NCBI GenBank assembly: GCA_964593585.1
Contig: CAZQIZ010000017.1
Coordinates: forward strand, 1 to 64,000
Length of the DNA: 64,000 bases
Direction: 5' to 3'
Origin: JACQFV01 sp964593585
GTDB taxonomy: Bacteria; Zixibacteria; MSB-5A5; WJJR01
Part shown: positions 60,530-64,000 of the stretch, piece by piece
How positions within the stretch are numbered: the stretch's first letter is position 1
How the letters are laid out: each line of letters opens with the position of its first letter
The notes under the pieces: generated by a model
Told to the model about the DNA's origin: nothing
Databases searched by the model: none
Seen by the model: the letters and a program-made list of their open reading frames with translations, nothing else
Program-made: the position numbers and the translations under genes

Positions 60530-60915
60530 CGATTCCTCTCCCCGGTTGGAATGGGCCCGTGGTGCCAACTTATACACCGCATCGGGCGATCAAGCCGTTG
60601 AATTTAACGGGTGGCCGGATTCGGGGCAATCGCTCATCGCGCACCGGGCGGTCCCCGGCGACGTTGCATTTTGCATGGCCGCTGGCGGAAATCGGGGGTC
60701 CCTCCATCCCGTTTGTGCCTGCGCAATAATTCAACAGCGCGCTAAACGTCTTGCGGCGACCGGGTTGGTCTCCCCGTCCCGGATTGGCCCGCTTCTTGCA
60801 AGGCATCTCTCCGCCCACAGGCCGTGACGCGACGGATAGCGTGGCGAAAATCGCCACGGCGGCTAACGGAAATCAGGGAGCGGTCGAAACAATTTGTGTG
60901 ACCCGGAGTAGCGAC
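60530..60915. other. Divergent intergenic region upstream of the pilins
   Basis: About 385 bp between the beta-propeller gene and the first pilin. It holds the sigma-54 promoter at 60785-60800. No coding frame of note was seen. Confidence 0.6.
60785..60800 (+). promoter_or_regulatory. Sigma-54 promoter of the first pilin gene
   Basis: TGGCCCGCTTCTTGCA has the -24 TGGC and -12 TTGCA elements with the correct ten-base spacing between GG and GC. It differs from the consensus by one base (C for A in GGCAC). Transcription would start near 60812, about 105 nt before the ATG. Pilin genes of many bacteria use sigma-54. Confidence 0.75.
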
Positions 60916-61344
60916 ATGAGACGAGAGCGCGGATTCACGTTGATCGAATTGATGATCGTGGTGGTGATCATCGGCATCCTCGCCGCGTTGGCGTTGCCGC
61001 GTTTCATGGCGGCCTCCGCCAAGGCCAAGCAGGGCGAGGCGAAGGGCGTGTTAAAGCAAATCTATGTCCTGCAGGCGGCCTATCGGCAGGAGTTCGACCG
61101 GTACTGGATCGTGGGCGGGACGATGGACGCCGCCAACCCGAGCACGTTTGATCGGCTCGGTCTCGATTTGGCCCAGCCGGCGCGCTATGCGTACACGCTG
61201 ACCTCCGCCGATGCCGGCGCGACGACTTTCACCGCGACGGCGACGGTGGCTGCGCCCGGACTAGATGACGATCCGGCGCCGGATACCTGGACCATTGATC
61301 AGGGCGGCGTTCTGCAGGCGGTGTCGGACGACGCGACCCAGTAG
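60916..61344 (+). CDS. pilA: Type IV prepilin (first copy)
   Basis: A 142-residue prepilin. The leader MRRERG is cut before Phe7 in the FTLIELMIVVVIIGI signature, with the conserved Glu5 of the mature protein, followed by LAALALPRFMAASAKAK. The rest is about 115 residues with no cysteine pair, so it lacks the usual disulfide loop. It polymerises into type IV pili for twitching or adhesion. GGAG 7 nt before the ATG fixes the start. A second, similar gene follows 290 bp downstream. Confidence 0.9.
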   Translation: MRRERGFTLIELMIVVVIIGILAALALPRFMAASAKAKQGEAKGVLKQIYVLQAAYRQEFDRYWIVGGTMDAANPSTFDRLGLDLAQPARYAYTLTSADAGATTFTATATVAAPGLDDDPAPDTWTIDQGGVLQAVSDDATQ

Positions 61345-61515
61345 ACGGATTGCAGAATGCAACGGCGACGGCAGAATCCGAGACGACAAGAGACCAAAAT
61401 GACACTCCGCGAACACCAGAGCCATCTGTTCAGCGATTGCGCAATGCGGGCAACCAACGCCGCCGCAAGCGTCTCGGAGTGCCTCGCGCCGTCGCATCGG
61501 TCGCGGAGCGAAAAG

Positions 61516-61531
61516 CGGCACTGGCTTTGCA
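61516..61531 (+). promoter_or_regulatory. Sigma-54 promoter of the second pilin gene
   Basis: CGGCACTGGCTTTGCA matches -24 GGCAC and -12 TTTGCA at the exact sigma-54 spacing. Transcription would start near 61543, about 90 nt before the ATG at 61633. It lies in the 288-bp gap between the two pilins, so each has its own promoter. Confidence 0.75.
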
Positions 61532-61632
61532 CTGACACAGGCGAGGGGCTGACCGCGCCACATGTCAACCCCGACGGCAAACTGACGATGAAGAGTAAAG
61601 AACAAGTCACCAACCAACAAGGAGGAGCAGGA

Positions 61633-62058
61633 ATGTTGTCCAAGCTGCATCGCTCGCAAAAGGGTTTCACCCTGATCGAGCTCATGATCGTGGTCGTCAT
61701 CATCGGCATCTTGGCCGCTTTGGCGATCCCGCGCTTCATGGCTGCCTCGGCAAAGTCGAAGACCTCGGAAGCCAAGCAGCTGTTGAAGCAGATCTACGTC
61801 ATGCAACAGGCCTACCGTCAGGAGTATGACTCCTACTGGGGCAACGGTGTGACCGCTGACGCGGCCAACGGCAACAACTTCGCGCGCATTGGCGTGCAGG
61901 TGGGTTCGAACGCCCGCTACAGCTACGCGATGACCGCGGCCGCCAACACCTTCTCGTGCACCGCGACGGCCAACATCGACGATGACGCCACGGTGGACAC
62001 CTGGACGATTGACCAGACGGGAACACTCCTCAACACTGTGGATGACCCGACCTCCTGA
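61633..62058 (+). CDS. pilA: Type IV prepilin (second copy)
   Basis: A 141-residue prepilin, cut before Phe12 in KGFTLIELMIVVVIIG, followed by LAALAIPRFMAASAKSK. It is closely similar to the first copy, including QIYVMQQAYRQEYDSYW and WTIDQTGTL near the end. It has one cysteine in the mature part (FSCTAT), so no internal disulfide. GGAGGAGCAGGA upstream supports the ATG at 61633, though the frame is open from 61357. It ends at a strong terminator. Confidence 0.9.
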   Translation: MLSKLHRSQKGFTLIELMIVVVIIGILAALAIPRFMAASAKSKTSEAKQLLKQIYVMQQAYRQEYDSYWGNGVTADAANGNNFARIGVQVGSNARYSYAMTAAANTFSCTATANIDDDATVDTWTIDQTGTLLNTVDDPTS

Positions 62059-62084
62059 TCTGGCACCTCGCTGGCTTGACGAAC

Positions 62085-62117
62085 ACGGCGCCCCGGATCC
62101 CCGGGGCGCCGTTTTCC
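62085..62117 (+). terminator. Intrinsic terminator after the second pilin gene
   Basis: A 12-bp perfect stem (62085-62096 with 62101-62112, arm ACGGCGCCCCGG) with a 4-nt loop ATCC. It is followed by TTTTCC. Confidence 0.85.
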
Positions 62118-62180
62118 ATTCGCGTCCGACCCTCTGCCCTGCTCTGCAAATCCGACCGGTTTTGTCAGATTGGCGTGGTT

Positions 62181-62210
62181 TTGACACACCGTGAAATCAG
62201 GCGCGGTAAT
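62181..62210 (+). promoter_or_regulatory. Possible sigma-70 promoter for the HMG-CoA synthase gene
   Basis: TTGACA (62181-62186) and GGTAAT (62205-62210) with an 18-bp spacer. The -35 matches fully and the -10 only partly. Confidence 0.4.
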
Positions 62211-62302
62211 TTCCATCGTCTATCCGTCCGCCGCCGCGGGCGGTTGAATCGACAATTCCAGATTGGCAGTCAGTTCACCCTCAAGCCACGCGAGGTGCAT
62301 GC

Positions 62303-63382
62303 ATGAAGTTTGAAACGCCGGTGGGCATTGTCGGCTGGGGTGTCGATGTGCCCAAATTGCGCATCAAAATCGCCGACATCGCGCGGATCTGGGGCGCCGA
62401 CGCACCCACCTATGAACGGGGGTTGGGGCTGGTCGAAAAGTCGGTGGCGCCCTGGGACCAGGACTCGATCACGCTGGCGGTGGAGGCGACCTTCCGCGCG
62501 CTGGCGCGGGCGCCGTTTGTCGACCCCGCCGACATCGGTAAGGCCTCGATCGGATCGGAATCGCCGCCGTACGCGGTCAAGCCGTCGGCGACAGTCCTGG
62601 CCGAAGTGATCGGCGCGACGCCGCACATCTGGCTGTCGGGCGTGGAATTCGCCTGCAAGGCCGGGACGCAGACGATGATCGACGCGATCATGTACGTGGT
62701 CGGCCAGGGCGTGAGCAATCCGATGAAGTACGCGCTTGGTGTCGGGTCGGACACCTCGCAGGGCGCGCCGAGTGATGCGCTGGAGTTTTCGGCGGCCTCG
62801 GGGGCGGCGGCCTTCATCATGGGGCGCGACCACATCGCGGCCCGGTTGTTGTGGGCCTCATCGTTCGACACCGACACGCCCGATTTCTGGCGGCGCGAGC
62901 ACCGCAACTACCCGGAGCACGCCGGGGCGTTCACCGGCGATCCGGCGTACTTCAAACACACGCTGGGCGCGGCGCGGGCGATCATGGCCGAGTCGGGCAC
63001 CAAACCGGCCGATTTCGATTATGCCGTCTTCCATCAGCCCAACGCCAAGTTCCCGAAACGGGCCGCGGCGATTCTCGGCTTCAAGCCGGCGCAGGTCGAG
63101 ACCGGATTGAAAGTTTCGCGCATCGGCAACACCTACTCGGGTGCCTCGCCGATCGGATTGGCGGGCGTGCTGGACATCGCCAAACCCGGCCAGCGGATTC
63201 TGATGGTCTCCTACGGCTCCGGCGCGGGCAGCGACGCGTTCATCTGGGAAACCACCGACGCGATTGTGGCGGCGCAGCATCATGAAGTGGCCACCACCGA
63301 CGCGATCATCAATCACAGACTCCAATATCTCAGCTACGGCGAGTATCTCCGCAACCGCGGGATGATCGTCATGGGCAGTTAG
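62303..63382 (+). CDS. Archaeal-type hydroxymethylglutaryl-CoA synthase
   Basis: A 359-residue thiolase-fold enzyme that condenses acetyl-CoA with acetoacetyl-CoA to HMG-CoA. The catalytic residues are Glu86 (SESPPYAVKPS), Cys118 (VEFACKAGT) and His244 (VFHQPNAKFP). Length and sequence match the archaeal group rather than the bacterial MvaS or eukaryotic enzymes. It begins MKFETPVGIVGWGVDVP after GAGGTGC. A thiolase gene starts 15 bp after its stop, matching the archaeal thiolase-HMG-CoA synthase pairing. Confidence 0.9.
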   Translation: MKFETPVGIVGWGVDVPKLRIKIADIARIWGADAPTYERGLGLVEKSVAPWDQDSITLAVEATFRALARAPFVDPADIGKASIGSESPPYAVKPSATVLAEVIGATPHIWLSGVEFACKAGTQTMIDAIMYVVGQGVSNPMKYALGVGSDTSQGAPSDALEFSAASGAAAFIMGRDHIAARLLWASSFDTDTPDFWRREHRNYPEHAGAFTGDPAYFKHTLGAARAIMAESGTKPADFDYAVFHQPNAKFPKRAAAILGFKPAQVETGLKVSRIGNTYSGASPIGLAGVLDIAKPGQRILMVSYGSGAGSDAFIWETTDAIVAAQHHEVATTDAIINHRLQYLSYGEYLRNRGMIVMGS

Positions 63383-63397
63383 GGAGGTGACGGCACC

Positions 63398-64000
63398 ATG
63401 AATCAGACACCCTGTGTACTGGGATTCGGCATGAGCCCGTGGGGGAGCGAATGGCAGCTCTCGGCGCGGGAGTTGATTGCGCGGGCGGCGCGGGCGGCCG
63501 CGGCCGACGCGGGCATCAACTTGAAGGACGTGGAAGCGATCCACATGGGCGCGATGACCTCGGGGCTGTTCACCGGGCAGGAGAACCTCGGCGCCTACGC
63601 GGCCGACGCGATGGGGCTGGTCGGAGTACCATCCAGCCGCCACGAGGGCGCCTGCGCCAGCGCGTCAGTGGCCTTCAACGCCGCCTGTGACGATGTGCAA
63701 AGCGGCCGCCATAAAATCGTCTTCGCCGGCGGCGTGGAGAAGATGACCGATGTCTCCGGCGACGACGCCACCGCGGCGCTGGCCGCCGCCTCCGAGCGCG
63801 AGTACGAGGCCGATCAGGGGGCGACCTTCCCCCTGCTCTATGCGCTGATGGCCAAATCGCACATGGCCGCCTACGGCACCACGCGCGCCATGCTGACGGC
63901 GGTTGCGGTCAAGAATCACCGCAACGCCAGCAAGAACCCGCACGCGCAGTTCCAATCGGAGATCACGCCGGAGATCGTCGAGACCTCGATCATGGTCGCC
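63398..64000 (+). CDS. Acetyl-CoA C-acetyltransferase (thiolase), partial
   Basis: The first 201 residues of a thiolase-fold enzyme; the gene continues beyond the window. The nucleophilic Cys86 lies in HEGACASASVAF, and GMSPWG and FAGGVEKMTD match thiolases of the SCP-x/archaeal type. It would supply acetoacetyl-CoA to the HMG-CoA synthase encoded just upstream. In archaea the next gene is usually a DUF35 OB-fold protein, which could be looked for beyond the edge. Confidence 0.88.
   Translation, partial: MNQTPCVLGFGMSPWGSEWQLSARELIARAARAAAADAGINLKDVEAIHMGAMTSGLFTGQENLGAYAADAMGLVGVPSSRHEGACASASVAFNAACDDVQSGRHKIVFAGGVEKMTDVSGDDATAALAAASEREYEADQGATFPLLYALMAKSHMAAYGTTRAMLTAVAVKNHRNASKNPHAQFQSEITPEIVETSIMVA

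Noticed and set aside
61357..61632. Upstream extension of the second pilin to a 233-residue protein
   Set aside because: The prepilin leader must be short, and a strong ribosome-binding site lies directly before ATG 61633. The extension also contains the sigma-54 promoter.

Overview
The window reads as GC-rich chromosomal DNA from a Gram-negative, didermic and motile bacterium. It carries a flagellar P-ring-like protein, outer-membrane beta-barrels, several lipoproteins and two type IV pilins. No rRNA or tRNA gene was recognised. The mixture of functions, the archaeal-type HMG-CoA synthase and the dispersed inverted repeats fit an uncultured lineage, possibly related to the FCB group (Zixibacteria- or Latescibacteria-like). 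That placement is a guess and not proven by any marker here. Genes are densely packed, mostly on the minus strand, often with stop/start overlaps.

Layout. 0.1-6.2 kb (minus): a flagellar and regulatory operon (fliA, a DUF2225 protein, PilZ, an unknown protein, a short flgI-like gene, csrA, a small ORF, fliW, a small ORF, a flgN-like gene) behind a near-consensus sigma-54 promoter. 6.5-8.5 kb (plus): aldehyde dehydrogenase and a macrodomain protein. 8.7-19.6 kb (minus): housekeeping genes cysS, an M42 peptidase, a HAD hydrolase, ddl, a DedA protein, ispDF, queA, ruvB-ruvA-ruvC and yebC. 19.6-22.1 kb: three outer-membrane beta-barrel genes. 22.2-26.1 kb: an EF-G paralogue, a WYL regulator and a lone etfB. 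26.2-27.1 kb: a REP-associated tyrosine transposase surrounded by its REP-like repeats. 27.1-36.3 kb: the classic rpmF-plsX-fabH-fabD-fabG-acpP-fabF-rnc block, preceded by trmB, hemH and yceD. 36.3-41.5 kb: DUF554, a lipoprotein, tryptophanase, asparaginase II and a class III aminotransferase.

41.9-64 kb is more accessory. It holds an endonuclease V homologue lacking key catalytic residues, a 952-residue membrane/GAF/coiled-coil protein ending in a receiver domain without its phospho-acceptor Asp, a SulP transporter, a fused 2-oxoacid dehydrogenase E1, a DRG/TGS-type GTPase with altered G motifs, an ECF sigma / membrane protein / Spy-like operon, a flippase-like membrane protein, a lone PaaA/BoxB-like diiron protein, a stand-alone receiver protein and a beta-propeller protein. 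It also has two tandem type IV pilins, each with its own sigma-54 promoter, and at the right edge archaeal-type HMG-CoA synthase followed by a thiolase cut off by the window end.

How the parts fit. Sigma-54 appears to drive both the fliA operon and the pilins, so the two motility/surface programmes may share a regulator. CsrA, FliW and the FlgN-like chaperone are encoded together, as expected for flagellin homeostasis. Intergenic regions carry at least three families of inverted repeats, several of which sit where intrinsic terminators are expected.
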